Assembly (NCBI RefSeq): GCF_005503535.1
Contig: NZ_SCNN01000010.1
Coordinates: 1-64,000 of the forward strand
DNA length: 64,000 nucleotides
DNA from: Mesorhizobium comanense
GTDB taxonomy: Bacteria > Pseudomonadota > Alphaproteobacteria > Rhizobiales > Rhizobiaceae
Direction of reading: 5' to 3'
Every line of letters starts with the position of its first letter. The stretch's first letter is position 1. Both the position numbers and the translations under genes were made by a program. Positions 8,818 through 19,840 of this stretch are shown here, piece by piece. Below the pieces are notes generated by a model. That model did no database searches. It saw nothing but the letters and a program-made list of their open reading frames with translations, and was not told the DNA's origin.

Positions 8818-9192
8818 TCAGCCGTTGGGATAGTAGCCGCCATCGGCGCCGTCGCCGATGTAGAAGCCGCCGCCCGAATCGTCCTGCAATTGCTGATCGA
8901 GGTCCTCGATCTGGCCGAGCAGACTCCGATATTCGCCGCCGCCTGAGGCCGAGCTGCGGATGCTGTTGGCCTGCACCATCAGATCGTGCTCCTGTTCGGG
9001 AGTGATGGCCTTGGCATCCATTGCCTCGACGATCCCCTGCTTCACGCCTTGCAGTTGATCGAGGATCGCTCTTGCCTCGACGGACATGCCCCCGGGTTCC
9101 ATCCTGTGGTGGTGTGCGGCGTAGGCACTCGACAGCGGCGCTGCCGCCAGAAGTGATGCGATCGCTATGGTCCTGGGTGTAAATTTGCGCAT
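8818..9192 (-). CDS. Small exported protein of unknown function
   Basis: A 124-residue protein starting at the ATG at 9192. A clear signal peptide (residues 1-26, ending A-Y-A-A) is followed by HHHRMEPGG. Next come a helical, charged middle of roughly residues 35-100 and a Gly/Asp/Tyr-rich tail (SGGGFYIGDGADGGYYPNG). No catalytic motif or membrane anchor is seen, so a periplasmic location is likely. It is transcribed in the same direction as the B12 operon but separated from it by a hairpin and the riboswitch, so it is probably not part of that operon. Function not recognised. Confidence 0.7.
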   Translation of the reverse strand: MRKFTPRTIAIASLLAAAPLSSAYAAHHHRMEPGGMSVEARAILDQLQGVKQGIVEAMDAKAITPEQEHDLMVQANSIRSSASGGGEYRSLLGQIEDLDQQLQDDSGGGFYIGDGADGGYYPNG

Positions 9193-9374
9193 GGCTGCGC
9201 CTCCCTTCAACGGGAAAAGCGGTATGGATATCGCTTTCCGATCGCGGGCAAATCCGTTCCCGTCGCGTCGCGATGATCCTGTCATCGCCGGCGGTTCGTG
9301 GCCCGCACCATTTATATAGAGATGCTCCAGGCCGGGGCATGGCGGGGAACGCAAAGTTGACAGTTTGTGATCGC

Positions 9375-9423
9375 CAGAGCCGGATGATTTCAGGTCCGTT
9401 CGACCTGAAATCATCCGGCTCTG
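9375..9423. repeat. Perfect long palindrome (22-bp arms)
   Basis: The arms at 9375-9396 and 9402-9423 match at all 22 positions around a CGTTC loop. The transcript would form a very stable hairpin in either direction. It lies downstream of mdtC (minus strand) and directly beside a second rhizobial palindrome. It could act as a terminator or as half of a mosaic intergenic element. Confidence 0.85.
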
Positions 9424-9438
9424 AATCAAAGAGATAGA

Positions 9439-9487
9439 GAGCATGATGTCGTCCGAAAACCGCGTCACACTTTTCGGCATCATGCTC
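9439..9487. repeat. RIME-like rhizobial palindromic repeat
   Basis: Interrupted inverted repeat: GAGCATGATG-tcgt-CCGAAAA pairs with TTTTCGG-CATCATGCTC around an 11-nt loop, with TCGT unpaired in one arm. I recognise this sequence as a very common dispersed intergenic element of Rhizobium and Mesorhizobium genomes (mosaic elements). Its copy number in this genome cannot be judged from one window. Confidence 0.75.
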
Positions 9488-9515
9488 CAGGCAGGATGTG
9501 CCTGTCATGCCCGTT

Positions 9516-12500
9516 TCACTCTCCGGGCTGCACGCTCGGCCGCCAGGCATAGCGTGCCCGCGACCGCAATTGCCGGCACCAGTTCCCGAAGCGGTCGATA
9601 TAGATGTAGATGACCGGTGTCGTGTAGAGGGTCAGGATCTGGCTCAGGATAAGGCCGCCGACGATGGCGATGCCGAGCGGCTGGCGCAGCTCGCTGCCTT
9701 CGCCGAGGCCAATGGCCAGAGGCACCGCACCGAACAGCGCGGCCATCGTCGTCATCATGATCGGCCGGAAGCGCAGCAGGCAGGCCTGGTAGATGGCGTC
9801 GCGCGCTGACATGTTCTCGCCGCGTTCGGCCGCCAGCGCGAAGTCGATCATCATGATGGCGTTCTTCTTGACGATGCCGATCAGCAGGATGATGCCGATC
9901 AGCGCCATGATCGAGAACTCGGTGTTGAACAGCGTCAGCGCCAGCAGCGCGCCGACGCCGGCCGAGGGCAAGGTGGACAGGATGGTCAGCGGGTGCGCGT
10001 AGCTTTCGTAGAGAATGCCGAGCACGACATAGACCGCCAGCAGTGCCGCAAGGACGAGCAGCGGCTGGTCGGAAAGCGAATCCTGGAACACCTTGGCCGT
10101 GCCCTGGAAACTGCCGTGGATGGTGGTCGGCATGCCGATGCGGTCGGCGGCCGCGTTGATCGCCGCCACACCTTCGCTGAGCGCCACGCCCGGCGCCAGG
10201 TTGAAGGACAGCGTGGTGGCGACGAACAGGCCCTGGTGGTTGACCGAAAGCGGCGTGCTGCCGGGACCGTAATGCGCGATCGCCGATAGCGGCACCATGG
10301 TCTCGGCGCCGGTGCTGACCGCCGCTCCGGTCGAGGCCGCGGTCCTGCCGGTGCTGGTGATGGAATTGTTGGCCTGGTTGCGCGCCGCATCCCCGGCAAT
10401 CGAGGCCGCGCTGGCGGACTGGCCGGACGCCGCGAAAGTGCCCGCGACGGCGTTGCTCGACTGCGAGCCGCCGACCGAGCCGCCCGAGGTGCTGACATAG
10501 ACCTTTTCCAGCGCATCCGGGGTCTGCCAGTATTGCGGGGCGACCTCCATGATGACGTGATACTGGTTGCGCGCCACGTAGATGGTCGATACCTGGCGCT
10601 GGCCGAAAGCGTCGTAGAGGGTGTTGTCGATCTGGCTTGCCGATACACCGAGGCGCGTTGCGGTGTCGCGGTCGATGGTGATGTCGGCTTCAAGGCCCTT
10701 GTTCTGCTGGTCGCTGTTGACGTCGGTCAGTTTCGGCTCAGTCTGCAGCGCCGCCGCCAGTTTCGGCGCCCATTCGGCGAGCTCGTCGAAACTGTCGCCC
10801 TGCAAGGTGTACTGGTACTGCGCGTTCGACTGGCGTCCGCCGACGCGTATGTCCTGCACGGCCTGCAGGAACAGCGTGGCGCCCGGCACCACCGCGAGTT
10901 CGCGGCGCAGCCGGCCGATCACCTGGTCGGCGGAGATCTTGCGCTCGGCCAGCGGCTTCAGCGAGACGAACATGAAACCGGAATTGGTCTGGCCGCCGCC
11001 GGTGAAGCCGACCGCGGTGTCGACGGCAGGATCCTTGCTGACGATGGCGGCGAACTGGCTGAGCTTCTGCGACATCAACTGGAACGAGGTCGCCTGGTCC
11101 GCCTGGATGGAGCCGGTCAGCCGCCCGGTATCCTGTTGCGGGAAGAAGCCTTTCGGAATGGTGACGTAGAGATAGAAGTTGAGGCACAGCGTCGCCGCCA
11201 GCACCGCCATGATCAGCAGGGGGTTGTTCAGCGCCCAGGATAGCGAGCGGCGATAGAAGTTCAGCATGCCTTCGAAGATGCGTTCGCTGAGGCGATAGAG
11301 CCGGCCGTGCCCGCCCTTGCCTTCGCCGCGCAGCAGGATCGAACACATCATCGGCGTGGTGGTGAGCGAGATGGCGAGCGAGACCAGGATCGCCGCCGAC
11401 AGGGTTACGGCGAATTCCCGGAACAGCCGGCCGATGATGCCGCCCATCAAGAGGATGGGAATGAAGACAGCGATCAGCGAGACGCTCATGGACAGCACGG
11501 TGAAACCGACTTCCTGCGCACCCTTGATCGCCGCCTCGATGCGGCTCATGCCGCTCGACATGTGGCGCGAGATGTTCTCCAGGACGACGATGGCATCGTC
11601 GACGACGAAGCCGGTCGCCACCGTCAGCGCCATCAGCGACAGATTGTCGATGCTGAAGCCCAGCAGGTACATCACGCCCAGCGTGCCGACCAGCGACACC
11701 GGCACCGCGACGATCGGCACCAGCGCCGAGCGCACGTCGCGCAGGAAGGCGAAGACAACCAGGATCACCAGGCCGATGGCGATCATCAGCGTCTGCGCGA
11801 CTTCGTCGAGCGAGGCGCGGATGGTGGTCGAGCGGTCGACCGCCAGGGACAGGTCGATGGCCGGCGAGATCGAGGCGCGCAGCGTCGGCATCAGCGCCTT
11901 CACCCGATCCACCGTTTCGATGATGTTGGCATTGGGCGAGCGGTTGATGATGATCAGCACGCCTGGCTTGCCGTTTGCGAGGCCGGCATTGCGGATGTTC
12001 TCGACCGAATCGTTGACCTGCCCGACGTCGGACAAGCGGACCGGCGCGCCGTTGCGATAGGCGACGATCAACGGCCGATAGGCATCGGCCTGCGTGGCCT
12101 GGTCGTTGGCGTAGATCTGGTAGCGCTGGTCGCCGGCATCGATGGCGCCCTTGGGGCTGTGGGCGTTGGCGGAGGCAAGGGCCGCGCGCACGTCCTCCAG
12201 CCCGATGCCATAGTTGTAGAGCACCTGCGGGTTGAGTTCGACCCGCACGGCGGGCAGCGAGGAGCCGCCCACCGACACTTCGCCGACGCCATCCACCTGC
12301 GAGAGCTTCTGCGCCAGCACGGTGCTGGCGGCATCGAAGAGCTGGCCCTTGGACAGCGTATCGGAGGTGAGCGACAGGATGAGGATCGGCGCGTCGGCGG
12401 GATTGACCTTCCGATAGGTCGGATTGGAACGCAGGCTTGACGGCAGGTCGGCGCGCGCCGCGTTGATTGCCGCCTGCACGTCCCGCGCGGCGCCGTCGAT

Positions 12501-12800
12501 GTCGCGGTCGAGGCCGAACTGCAAGGTGATGCGCGCGCTGCCGACGCTGCTCGACGAGGTCATTTCGTTGACGTCGGCGATCTCGCCGAGATGCCGCTCG
12601 AGCGGGCTGGCGACCGTGTTGGCCACCACCTGGGGGCTTGCACCGGGAAGCGAGGCCGACACCGAGATCACGGGGTAGTCGACCGCCGGCAGCGGCGCCA
12701 CCGGCAATTGCGGAAAGGCCACCAGCCCGGCGGCGAGAAGGCCGAAAGTCAGCAGCGTCGTCGCCACCGGCCGCCGGATGAAGGGAACCGACAGGTTCAT
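9516..12800 (-). CDS. mdtC: RND multidrug efflux pump, inner-membrane subunit (MdtC-like)
   Basis: A 1094-residue proton-driven RND transporter expected in the inner membrane with two six-helix bundles and two large periplasmic loops. The proton relay is present: '[13 protein letters not shown]' (paired Asp of TM4) and '[14 protein letters not shown]' (Lys of TM10). It is about 70 residues longer than usual because of a Ser/Ala/Gly/Asn-rich insertion at about residues 770-835 in the second periplasmic loop. The start overlaps the mdtB stop by 4 bp. With mdtB and mdtA it matches the MdtABC layout, in which two different RND proteins form a heterotrimer. Substrates such as bile salts, novobiocin or plant phenolics are only guesses. 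Confidence 0.88.
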   Translation of the reverse strand: MNLSVPFIRRPVATTLLTFGLLAAGLVAFPQLPVAPLPAVDYPVISVSASLPGASPQVVANTVASPLERHLGEIADVNEMTSSSSVGSARITLQFGLDRDIDGAARDVQAAINAARADLPSSLRSNPTYRKVNPADAPILILSLTSDTLSKGQLFDAASTVLAQKLSQVDGVGEVSVGGSSLPAVRVELNPQVLYNYGIGLEDVRAALASANAHSPKGAIDAGDQRYQIYANDQATQADAYRPLIVAYRNGAPVRLSDVGQVNDSVENIRNAGLANGKPGVLIIINRSPNANIIETVDRVKALMPTLRASISPAIDLSLAVDRSTTIRASLDEVAQTLMIAIGLVILVVFAFLRDVRSALVPIVAVPVSLVGTLGVMYLLGFSIDNLSLMALTVATGFVVDDAIVVLENISRHMSSGMSRIEAAIKGAQEVGFTVLSMSVSLIAVFIPILLMGGIIGRLFREFAVTLSAAILVSLAISLTTTPMMCSILLRGEGKGGHGRLYRLSERIFEGMLNFYRRSLSWALNNPLLIMAVLAATLCLNFYLYVTIPKGFFPQQDTGRLTGSIQADQATSFQLMSQKLSQFAAIVSKDPAVDTAVGFTGGGQTNSGFMFVSLKPLAERKISADQVIGRLRRELAVVPGATLFLQAVQDIRVGGRQSNAQYQYTLQGDSFDELAEWAPKLAAALQTEPKLTDVNSDQQNKGLEADITIDRDTATRLGVSASQIDNTLYDAFGQRQVSTIYVARNQYHVIMEVAPQYWQTPDALEKVYVSTSGGSVGGSQSSNAVAGTFAASGQSASAASIAGDAARNQANNSITSTGRTAASTGAAVSTGAETMVPLSAIAHYGPGSTPLSVNHQGLFVATTLSFNLAPGVALSEGVAAINAAADRIGMPTTIHGSFQGTAKVFQDSLSDQPLLVLAALLAVYVVLGILYESYAHPLTILSTLPSAGVGALLALTLFNTEFSIMALIGIILLIGIVKKNAIMMIDFALAAERGENMSARDAIYQACLLRFRPIMMTTMAALFGAVPLAIGLGEGSELRQPLGIAIVGGLILSQILTLYTTPVIYIYIDRFGNWCRQLRSRARYAWRPSVQPGE

Positions 12801-15800
12801 GGCGTGGCGTCCGCACCATGGGGACGAGGAGACTTAGGGGGACGGACAGTTTTGGGCGCACGGGGAAGATCAGGCTGGACGCCGCGCAGCCGGTTCGAAA
12901 GCCGGTCGAACCAGAGATAGATTACCGGCGTCGTGAACAGCGTCAGCAACTGGCTGAGCAGCAGGCCACCGACGATTGTGACGCCGAGGGGATGGCGCAG
13001 TTCCGAGCCGACGCCGGTGCCGAGCATCAGCGGCAACGCGCCCAGCATGGCGGCCAGCGTCGTCATCAGGATCGGGCGGAAGCGCAGCAGACAGGCCTGA
13101 TAGATCGCCTCGCGCGGCGCCTTACCCTCGTTGCGCTGCGCGTCCAGCGCGAAGTCGATCATCATGATGGCGTTCTTCTTGACCACGCCGATCAGCAGGA
13201 TGATGCCGATGATCGAGATGATGGTCAGGTCCTGGCCGGCGATCATCAGCGCCAGCAGCGCGCCGATGCCGGCCGAAGGCAGCGTCGACAGGATGGTGAT
13301 GGGGTGGATGAAGCTTTCATAGAGCACGCCGAGCACGATGTAGACGGTGACCACCGCCGCCAGGATCAGGAACAGCGTATTGTTGAGGGAAGCCTGGAAG
13401 GCGCGCGCCGCGCCCTGGAAGCTGGTGATGATGCTGAGCGGCATGCCGATGTCGGCCTGCGCCTTCTCGATCGCGGTGACGGCTTCGCCGAGCGACGCGC
13501 CCGGGGCAAGATTGAACGAGACGCTGGCGGCCGGAAACTGCCCCATATGGGTGATCTGCAGCGGCGTGGTGGTGACATGGGTGCTCGCCACTACTGAAAG
13601 CGGCACCGGGGCGCCGCCCGTCGACGAAGGCAGGTAGACGGAGGAAAGTGCCTTCAGCGAATCCTGCTCGGACGGGGCCGCCTCGAGGATGACGCGATAC
13701 TGGCTCGACGTGGTGTAGATGGTCGAGACCATGCGCTGGCCGAAGGCGTCGTAGAGCGCGTTGTCGACGGTTGCCGGCGTGATGCCGAAGCGTGCGGCCT
13801 GGTCGCGGTCGATGTCGACGAAGACGGCAAGGCCGCTGTTCGACAGGTCGCTGGCGACGTCGGCGAGTTGCGGCAGCGTGTTGAGCTTGGCGAGCAGCTT
13901 CGGCGTCCATTCATCGAGTTCGTCCGCATTGGCGTCCTGGAGCACGAACTGGTACTGGGTGCGGCTGACCTGTCCATCTATGGTGAGGTCCTGGACCGGT
14001 TGCATGTAGAGGGTGACGCCGGCCACCGCGCCGGCCTCATCCTTCAGCCGTGCGATGACGTCGGTGATATCGGCGGTGCGTTGCTCATGCGGCTTGAGGT
14101 TGATCAGGATGCGGCCGACATTGAGCGTGGTGTTGGTGCCGTCGACGCCGATGAAGGACGACAGGCTGTCGACGTCGGGGTCCTTGAGGATGATGCCGGC
14201 CAGTTGCTGCTGGCGGTCGGCCATGGCGGCAAAGGAGATCGATTGCGGGGCTTCCGTGATCGCCTGGATGACGCCGGTGTCCTGCACCGGGAAAAAGCCC
14301 TTGGGGATGACCACGTAGAGCACGGCGGTCAGGACAAGTGTGGCCGCCGCGACGACCAGCATCAGCGTCTGGCGGTCGAGCACCCAGGCCAGCGCCCGGC
14401 CGTAGCCGCGGATGACCCAGTCGAAGAAGTCGTGGTTGGCGCGCTGCAAGGCGTTCTCCTGCACTGCTTCCAATGGCTTGAGCAGCTTGGCGCAGGCCAT
14501 CGGCACCAGGGTCAGCGACACCACCGCGGAGATCAGGATCGTGGTGGCGAGCGTGATGGAAAATTCGCGAAACAGCCGGCCGACGACATCGCCCATGAAC
14601 AGGAGCGGGATCAGCACCGCGATCAGCGAGACGGTCAGCGAGATGATGGTGAAGCCGATCTGCTGCGACCCTTTGAGCGCCGCCTGAAGCGGGGTCTCGC
14701 CTTCCTCGACATAGCGGGCGACGTTCTCGATGACGACGATGGCGTCGTCGACGACGAAGCCCGTGGCGATGGTCAGCGCCATCAGCGACAGATTGTCGAG
14801 GCTGAAGCCGAACAGATACATGACGCCCAGCGTGCCGACCAGCGACAGGGGCACCGAGAGGCTCGGGATGAGGGTGGCGCGCGCGCTGCGCAGGAAGACG
14901 AAGATGACAAGGACCACCAGGATGATGGCGAGCGCCAGTTCGTATTCGACGTCGCGGACCGACGCGCGGATGGTCGTCGTGCGGTCGGTCAGCACCTTGA
15001 CGTCGACGGCGCTCGGCAGCGAGGCCTGGAGCTGCGGCAGCAGCGCCTTGATGCGGTCGACCACCTCGATGACGTTGGCGCCGGGCTGGCGCTGGATGTT
15101 GAGGATGATGGCCGGCGTGGCGTTCATCCAGGCGGCCAACCGATTGTTTTCCGTGGCGTCGATCACATCGGCCACGTCGCTCAGCCGCACCGGGGCGCCG
15201 TTCCTGTAGGCGATGATAAGCGAGCGGTATTCGTCGGCGCTCTTCAGCTGGTCGTTGGCGTTGATGGTGTAGGCGCGCGAGGGGCCGTCGAAATTGCCTT
15301 TCGGCGTGTTGACATTGGCGCTGCCCAGCGTGGTGCGCAGGTCGTCGAGATTGAGGCCGTAGGCGGCGAGCTTGCGTGGGTCGGCCTGGACGCGCACGGC
15401 GGGGCGCTGGCCACCCGAGAGGCTGACGAGGCCGACGCCCGGCAACTGCGATATCTTCTGCGCCAGCCGCGTGTCGGCGAGCTGCTGCACGTCGCGCAGC
15501 GGCATGGTGGCGGAGGTGAGGCCGAGCGTCAGCACGGGCGCGTCGGCGGGATTGACCTTGGCGTAGATCGGCGGCGCCGGCAGGTCGGCGGGCAAGAGAT
15601 TGCCGGCGGCGTTGATGGCGGCCTGTACCTCCTGCTCGGCGACATCGAGCGAGATCGCCAGGCTGAACTGCAGCGTGATGACGGACGACCCGGCCGAACT
15701 CACCGAATTCATCTGGTTGAGGTTGGCGATCTGGCCGAGCTGGACTTCCAGCGGCGCTGTGACCGACGAGGTCATCACGTCGGGGCTGGCGCCGGGATAG

Positions 15801-15949
15801 AAGGTCTGGACCTGGATGGTCGGATAGTCGACCTCGGGCAGGGCCGAGACGGGTAGATAGCGATAGGCCAGCAGCCCGGACAGCATGATGGCGACCATGA
15901 ACAGCGATGTCGCCACCGGCCGCAGGATGAAGGCGCGCGACGGGCTCAT
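12797..15949 (-). CDS. mdtB: RND multidrug efflux pump, inner-membrane subunit (MdtB-like)
   Basis: A 1050-residue RND transporter of normal length. The N-terminal '[19 protein letters not shown]' helix, TM4 '[13 protein letters not shown]' and TM10 '[14 protein letters not shown]' carry the proton-translocating residues. It is similar to the adjacent mdtC but clearly diverged, as in MdtB/MdtC pairs. Both ends overlap neighbours by 4 bp (mdtA upstream, mdtC downstream), so all three are translationally coupled. The outer-membrane channel is not encoded here; a TolC-type partner must come from elsewhere. Confidence 0.9.
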   Translation of the reverse strand: MSPSRAFILRPVATSLFMVAIMLSGLLAYRYLPVSALPEVDYPTIQVQTFYPGASPDVMTSSVTAPLEVQLGQIANLNQMNSVSSAGSSVITLQFSLAISLDVAEQEVQAAINAAGNLLPADLPAPPIYAKVNPADAPVLTLGLTSATMPLRDVQQLADTRLAQKISQLPGVGLVSLSGGQRPAVRVQADPRKLAAYGLNLDDLRTTLGSANVNTPKGNFDGPSRAYTINANDQLKSADEYRSLIIAYRNGAPVRLSDVADVIDATENNRLAAWMNATPAIILNIQRQPGANVIEVVDRIKALLPQLQASLPSAVDVKVLTDRTTTIRASVRDVEYELALAIILVVLVIFVFLRSARATLIPSLSVPLSLVGTLGVMYLFGFSLDNLSLMALTIATGFVVDDAIVVIENVARYVEEGETPLQAALKGSQQIGFTIISLTVSLIAVLIPLLFMGDVVGRLFREFSITLATTILISAVVSLTLVPMACAKLLKPLEAVQENALQRANHDFFDWVIRGYGRALAWVLDRQTLMLVVAAATLVLTAVLYVVIPKGFFPVQDTGVIQAITEAPQSISFAAMADRQQQLAGIILKDPDVDSLSSFIGVDGTNTTLNVGRILINLKPHEQRTADITDVIARLKDEAGAVAGVTLYMQPVQDLTIDGQVSRTQYQFVLQDANADELDEWTPKLLAKLNTLPQLADVASDLSNSGLAVFVDIDRDQAARFGITPATVDNALYDAFGQRMVSTIYTTSSQYRVILEAAPSEQDSLKALSSVYLPSSTGGAPVPLSVVASTHVTTTPLQITHMGQFPAASVSFNLAPGASLGEAVTAIEKAQADIGMPLSIITSFQGAARAFQASLNNTLFLILAAVVTVYIVLGVLYESFIHPITILSTLPSAGIGALLALMIAGQDLTIISIIGIILLIGVVKKNAIMMIDFALDAQRNEGKAPREAIYQACLLRFRPILMTTLAAMLGALPLMLGTGVGSELRHPLGVTIVGGLLLSQLLTLFTTPVIYLWFDRLSNRLRGVQPDLPRAPKTVRPPKSPRPHGADATP

Positions 15950-17370
15950 TGCTGCTGCCCGGACTCCTGCTGTCCGGACCCTTGCTGTCCTGATTGGGGC
16001 TGTGTCGTATCCGAATGCCGGTGCTTGTGGCCCTGATGTTTGTGCGTGGCGTCACCCGCAGCCTGCCCATCGGAAGGCATGTCGGTTTGCGCTGGTGCCT
16101 GAGCGGGCGGCGTGGACTGGTTTCCGGTCTGGGCGGGCGGCGCTGCCGGGCTCGCGCCCTGAGCCGGCGCCGGTGTTTGCGCGGCCGGCGCCTGGCCGTC
16201 CTGGCGCAGGTTGATCGTGGCACCGTCGCGCAGCTTGTCGGCGCCGTCGACGACGACACGGTCGCCCGGGTTCAGTCCGGACACGATCTCCACGCGCTCG
16301 CCATTGGTGACGCCGAGCGTCACCTTGCGCACGGAGACGGTGCTGTCGGGGTTGACCAGATAGACGAAGGTGCCGGGCAGGCCGCGCTGGATCGCGGCGA
16401 TGGGCGCGATCGCCACATCCTTGTGCTCGTCGACGAGAAGTTCGACGTTGACGAACTGGTTGGGATAGAGGAGGCGCTGGTCATTGGCGAAGCTGGCCCT
16501 CAGCTTGATGGTTCCGGTGCTCGGGTCGATCTGGCTGTCGAAGGTTTCGAGCTGGCCGTCGGCGAGCTTCTTGGTTCCGGCGCGGTCGAAGGCGGTGACC
16601 GGCAAGGTGGCGCCCTGCTGCAGGCGCTGCGCTATCGCGGGCAGTTCGTCCTCGGGCACGTTGAACAGCACGCTGATCGGCTGGATGCGGGTGATGACGA
16701 CGATGCCGTTGGCATCGCCCGGCGTCACGTAGTTGCCTTCGTCCACCTGGCGCAGGCCGGCCCGTCCGTCGGTGGGCGACAGGATGCGGCAATTGTCGAG
16801 ATTGACCGTAGCGGACTGGATCAGCGCCTTGTCGTACTCGATCGTGCCCGCGTCCTGCCCGACCAGGGCAACCTGGGCGTCGTAGGCCTGATGCGTCACC
16901 GCTCCCTGGTCGACGAGCGTCTTGTCGCGCGCGAGGTCGAGCTGGGCGTCGTTCAGCATCGCCTGGTCGCGGGCAAGCTGGCCCTGCGCCTGGGCCAGCG
17001 CCGCCTGGTAGGGGCGGGGATCGATCGCAGCCAGCAGATCGCCCTTCTTGACGTCCTGGCCTTCCTTGAAATTGACCTGGAGAAGCGGACCGGTGACCTG
17101 CGTCTTGACCGTGACGGTGGAGAGAGAGGTGACCGTTCCCAGGGCGCCGAGGCTGACGTCTATGGTCCCCTTGTCAATCGCGGCGGCACCGATCGACATG
17201 GGCTGCGCATTGCGCCGGTTGCCCTGTTGCTTCGGCACGGCCTGCGGCCGCTCGTAGAGATAGGCTCCGCCGGCGGCGACGACGGCGATGAAGATCAGCC
17301 ATGGAATCCAGCCGCGCGAACGACGCGGCGCGATGGTGGTCTGCAGGGGCATTTCCAGTTGCTGGTCCAT
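15946..17370 (-). CDS. mdtA: RND efflux periplasmic adaptor (MdtA-like membrane fusion protein)
   Basis: A 474-residue adaptor linking the RND pump to the outer-membrane channel. An N-terminal anchor (about residues 21-39) is followed by the biotinyl-lipoyl half motif '[26 protein letters not shown]' in parts. A helical hairpin comes next (about 115-180), then beta-barrel and membrane-proximal domains ending near residue 385. I use the ATG at 17370; a TTG eight codons upstream is also in frame. The last about 85 residues are unusual: Ala/Pro/Gln-rich with a histidine cluster ([10 protein letters not shown]) before a Gln/Ser-rich end. It is the first gene of the mdtABC operon; no regulator lies beside it. 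Confidence 0.9.
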   Translation of the reverse strand: MDQQLEMPLQTTIAPRRSRGWIPWLIFIAVVAAGGAYLYERPQAVPKQQGNRRNAQPMSIGAAAIDKGTIDVSLGALGTVTSLSTVTVKTQVTGPLLQVNFKEGQDVKKGDLLAAIDPRPYQAALAQAQGQLARDQAMLNDAQLDLARDKTLVDQGAVTHQAYDAQVALVGQDAGTIEYDKALIQSATVNLDNCRILSPTDGRAGLRQVDEGNYVTPGDANGIVVITRIQPISVLFNVPEDELPAIAQRLQQGATLPVTAFDRAGTKKLADGQLETFDSQIDPSTGTIKLRASFANDQRLLYPNQFVNVELLVDEHKDVAIAPIAAIQRGLPGTFVYLVNPDSTVSVRKVTLGVTNGERVEIVSGLNPGDRVVVDGADKLRDGATINLRQDGQAPAAQTPAPAQGASPAAPPAQTGNQSTPPAQAPAQTDMPSDGQAAGDATHKHQGHKHRHSDTTQPQSGQQGSGQQESGQQQ

Positions 17371-17501
17371 GGCGGCATCTTTCGTCCCCCACAAACCAAT
17401 ATGACCGAACCCTTGCGAAGTCGAATTAACTGTTGGACAGGTTCGGACCCCGGCGATCCCAAGGCTTTGCCGCGATTGCCGGTTCGCCGGGCGGGGAGCC
17501 G

Positions 17502-18260
17502 CTACATGCGCATCAGCAGGCCGCCATCGACCGCAAGCTCGATGCCGGTGATGTAACTCGCAGCGTCGGAGAGCAGGAAGAGTGCCGCGTTGGCCATGTC
17601 CTGCGGCGTGCCGATGCGGCCGAGCGGGGCGTAGCTGGCCACCGCAGAGCGCTTCTCCTCCGTGTCCCAGCGCGCCTGCAGCGGGGTCAGCGCCATGCCC
17701 GGGCAGATGGCGTTGGAGCGGATGCGTTCACCGGCAAGCTGCATGGCGAGCGATTTCGACAGCGCGCAGACACCGGCCTTCGAGGCCTGATAGGCGTCCT
17801 GCGGGTTGGCGTCGCCGCGATACCACTGGATGGTCGAGAAATGCACCATGGCGCCGCCGCGTCCGCCCGCGCGCATATGGGGAACGACCGACCGCGCCGT
17901 ATGGACGAAGGATTTGAGATTGATGTTGAACACCTCGTCCCAGACGCCGAGGTCCATCTCCAGGGCCGATTTGTCGCGGCCGAACCAGAGCACGCCCGCG
18001 ACGTTGGCGAGATAGTCGATGCCGCCGCGTTCCCGGCCCGCGGTGCCGACGACCCGCTCGACGAAGGCGGCATCGGTGAGATCGCCCTGGGCGAAAGTGA
18101 GCCTGTCGTCGTAAGCGGCCAGCGAGGCCGGTCGAGCCTTGACGTCGATGGCGGTGACGGAGGCGCCGGCATCGAGCAGCGCCAGCGTGATCGCCTCGCC
18201 CATGCCGCCGCCGGCGCCAGCGACAACCGCGTGCCTGCCGGTGAAATCGTAAGCGATCAT
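17502..18260 (-). CDS. SDR-family NAD(P)-dependent oxidoreductase
   Basis: A 252-residue short-chain dehydrogenase. The nucleotide motif is 'GAGGGMG' near residue 12, followed by D at the end of beta2 ('AIDVKA', favouring NAD), 'NVAGV', catalytic Ser in 'HFSTIQWY', and Tyr/Lys in 'YQASK'. The C-terminal pattern 'GIELAVDGGLL' is also typical. I start at the ATG at 18260, preceded by a GAGGGGGT ribosome site; the frame runs 16 codons further without a better signal. It is divergent from the aldehyde dehydrogenase at 18431. The shared 170-bp region carries the candidate XRE-cupin operator, so it probably oxidises an alcohol or hydroxy intermediate in the same pathway. The substrate is unknown. 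Confidence 0.85.
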   Translation of the reverse strand: MIAYDFTGRHAVVAGAGGGMGEAITLALLDAGASVTAIDVKARPASLAAYDDRLTFAQGDLTDAAFVERVVGTAGRERGGIDYLANVAGVLWFGRDKSALEMDLGVWDEVFNINLKSFVHTARSVVPHMRAGGRGGAMVHFSTIQWYRGDANPQDAYQASKAGVCALSKSLAMQLAGERIRSNAICPGMALTPLQARWDTEEKRSAVASYAPLGRIGTPQDMANAALFLLSDAASYITGIELAVDGGLLMRM

Positions 18261-18361
18261 CTGAACCCCCTCATGTGCTGGCCCCTCACGTGCCTGGCGC
18301 CGATGCATTGTCGCCGGACAATACGGGCGGAGAAAAAATCCATCAAGCCGTATTAGAAAAA

Positions 18362-18380
18362 ATTTGCCAAAATGGAAAAT
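18362..18380. promoter_or_regulatory. Candidate operator of the XRE-cupin regulator (site 1)
   Basis: ATTTGCC-AAAAT-GGAAAAT, a near-palindrome with one mismatch in the arms. It lies between the divergent SDR and aldehyde dehydrogenase genes in an AT-rich island. The same arrangement with the same AAAAT centre occurs at 21340-21358 before the ABC importer operon. Assignment to the regulator at 20732 is inference from proximity and recurrence. Confidence 0.55.
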
Positions 18381-18430
18381 AGCGATATCGTGCCGTCAAT
18401 GACATCTCCTCAAGGACGGATTTCGCAATC

Positions 18431-19840
18431 ATGACCCTGCATGCCGGCGCGCGGACGTTTTCGGTGACTTCTCCCGTCGATGGCTCGATTTACACGACGC
18501 GCGCCTATGCCGATGGCGCCGCCATCGAGTCAGCGCTTGCCCGTGCAAGGGCAGCTCTGCCGTCCTGGCGGCGGATGCCGCTGGCGGAGCGACTGGCGAT
18601 CCTGCTGCGTTTCGGCGATGAGATGAAGGCGCGGGCGACGCCGCTGGCCGAGATGGTGGCGTGGCAGATCGGCCGGCCGCTGTGGCAGGCCGACGAGACG
18701 CCGCGCTTGGCGCTGGTCGGGCAGTTGCTGGCCGATGTCGCGCTCGAGACACTGGCCGACATGCCATACCCTTCCGATGAACACATCCGCCGTTATGCCA
18801 AGCCGGTGGCGGGCGGCCTGCATCTGTCGATCTGTGCCTGGAACTACCCCACCGCCATGCTCGGCTATCTCGTGACGTCGCCTCTCGCCGCCGGCAATGT
18901 GGTGATCTTCAAGCATTCGCCGCAGACGCCGCTGATCGCCGAGCAGGCCGAGGAAGCCTTTCGGGCCGCCGGCGGCCCCGAGGGCGTGTTCCAGAGCCTG
19001 CATCTCGACCATGCCGATGCCGAGAAGCTGATCGCATCCGGCGCCTTCAATGCCGTGAATTTCATCGGCTCGGTCAATGGCGGCCGTCGCGTCCATGCCG
19101 CCGCCGCCGGCACCTTCACCCAGGTCCATCTCGAACTCGGCGGCAAGGACCCGACCTACATCAGGGCCGATGCCGACCTCGAGGCCGCGGTTCCGTTGAT
19201 TGCCGAAGGCACCTATTCCAATGCCGGCCAGTCCTGCTGCTCGGTCGAACGCATCTATGTCGACAAGGCGATCCATGACCGCTTCGTCGAAGCGCTGGTC
19301 GCCGAGACGGCGAAGTGGACCATCGGCCATCCCTTTGATGAAAAGCCGATGGTCGGTCCAGTGGTGCGGGCAAGTGCTGCCGACAACATTCGTGGTCTCA
19401 CCGACAGTGCGGTGCGGGCAGGGGCCCGGCGGCTGATGCCGCGGGACGGTGCGCTCAAGGCCTCCGGTCTCGGTGCAGCCTATGTCGCGCCGGAGGTTCT
19501 GGTCGGGGTCGATCACACCATGCAGATCATGCGTGACGAATTGTTCGGGCCGGTGGCCTGCATCCAGTCGGTCGGCGGCGACGACGAGGCAATCAGCCTG
19601 ATGAACGACAGCGATTTCGGATTGAGCGCCTCGATCTGGTCCAGGGATGTCGAGCGTGGCGTGGCGCTGCTCGACGAGGTCGAGGCCGGCACTGTCTATC
19701 TCAACCGCTGCGATCATGCCGACCTGCATTTGCCCTGGGGCGGCATCAAGAATTCAGGCCTCGGCCGCACCAATGGGCGCGCCGGCCTGGCGGAGGCAAC
19801 GGCGGCGAAATCGTACCATGTCCGCTCCGTCATCGCTTGA
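18431..19840 (+). CDS. NAD(P)-dependent aldehyde dehydrogenase
   Basis: A 469-residue ALDH-superfamily enzyme oxidising an aldehyde to the acid. Landmarks are the 'WNYP' region near residue 140, 'KHSPQTP' (Lys for cofactor phosphate/ribose), catalytic Glu in 'LELGGKDP' near residue 240, and catalytic Cys in 'NAGQSCCSVER' near residue 275. 'EELFGPV'-type 'DELFGPVACI' follows near 365. It starts at an ATG after a GGA-containing leader, and the next gene overlaps its end by 23 bp. In context it probably handles an aldehyde derived from an amine or a glutamylated amine, by analogy with PuuC, but the substrate is not shown by the sequence. Confidence 0.9.
   Translation: MTLHAGARTFSVTSPVDGSIYTTRAYADGAAIESALARARAALPSWRRMPLAERLAILLRFGDEMKARATPLAEMVAWQIGRPLWQADETPRLALVGQLLADVALETLADMPYPSDEHIRRYAKPVAGGLHLSICAWNYPTAMLGYLVTSPLAAGNVVIFKHSPQTPLIAEQAEEAFRAAGGPEGVFQSLHLDHADAEKLIASGAFNAVNFIGSVNGGRRVHAAAAGTFTQVHLELGGKDPTYIRADADLEAAVPLIAEGTYSNAGQSCCSVERIYVDKAIHDRFVEALVAETAKWTIGHPFDEKPMVGPVVRASAADNIRGLTDSAVRAGARRLMPRDGALKASGLGAAYVAPEVLVGVDHTMQIMRDELFGPVACIQSVGGDDEAISLMNDSDFGLSASIWSRDVERGVALLDEVEAGTVYLNRCDHADLHLPWGGIKNSGLGRTNGRAGLAEATAAKSYHVRSVIA

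Larger units (their letters stand above)
9193..9515. other. Intergenic region between mdtC and the small exported gene
   Basis: These 323 bp contain no convincing gene. The half near mdtC carries two adjacent palindromes, listed separately. The half near 9193 must hold the promoter of the small exported gene, but I could not pick boxes with confidence. Confidence 0.6.

Noticed and set aside
17405..17446. CCGAACC...GGTTCGG inverted repeat upstream of mdtA
   Set aside because: Only 7-bp arms with about 28 bp between them; too weak to call an operator without a second occurrence.
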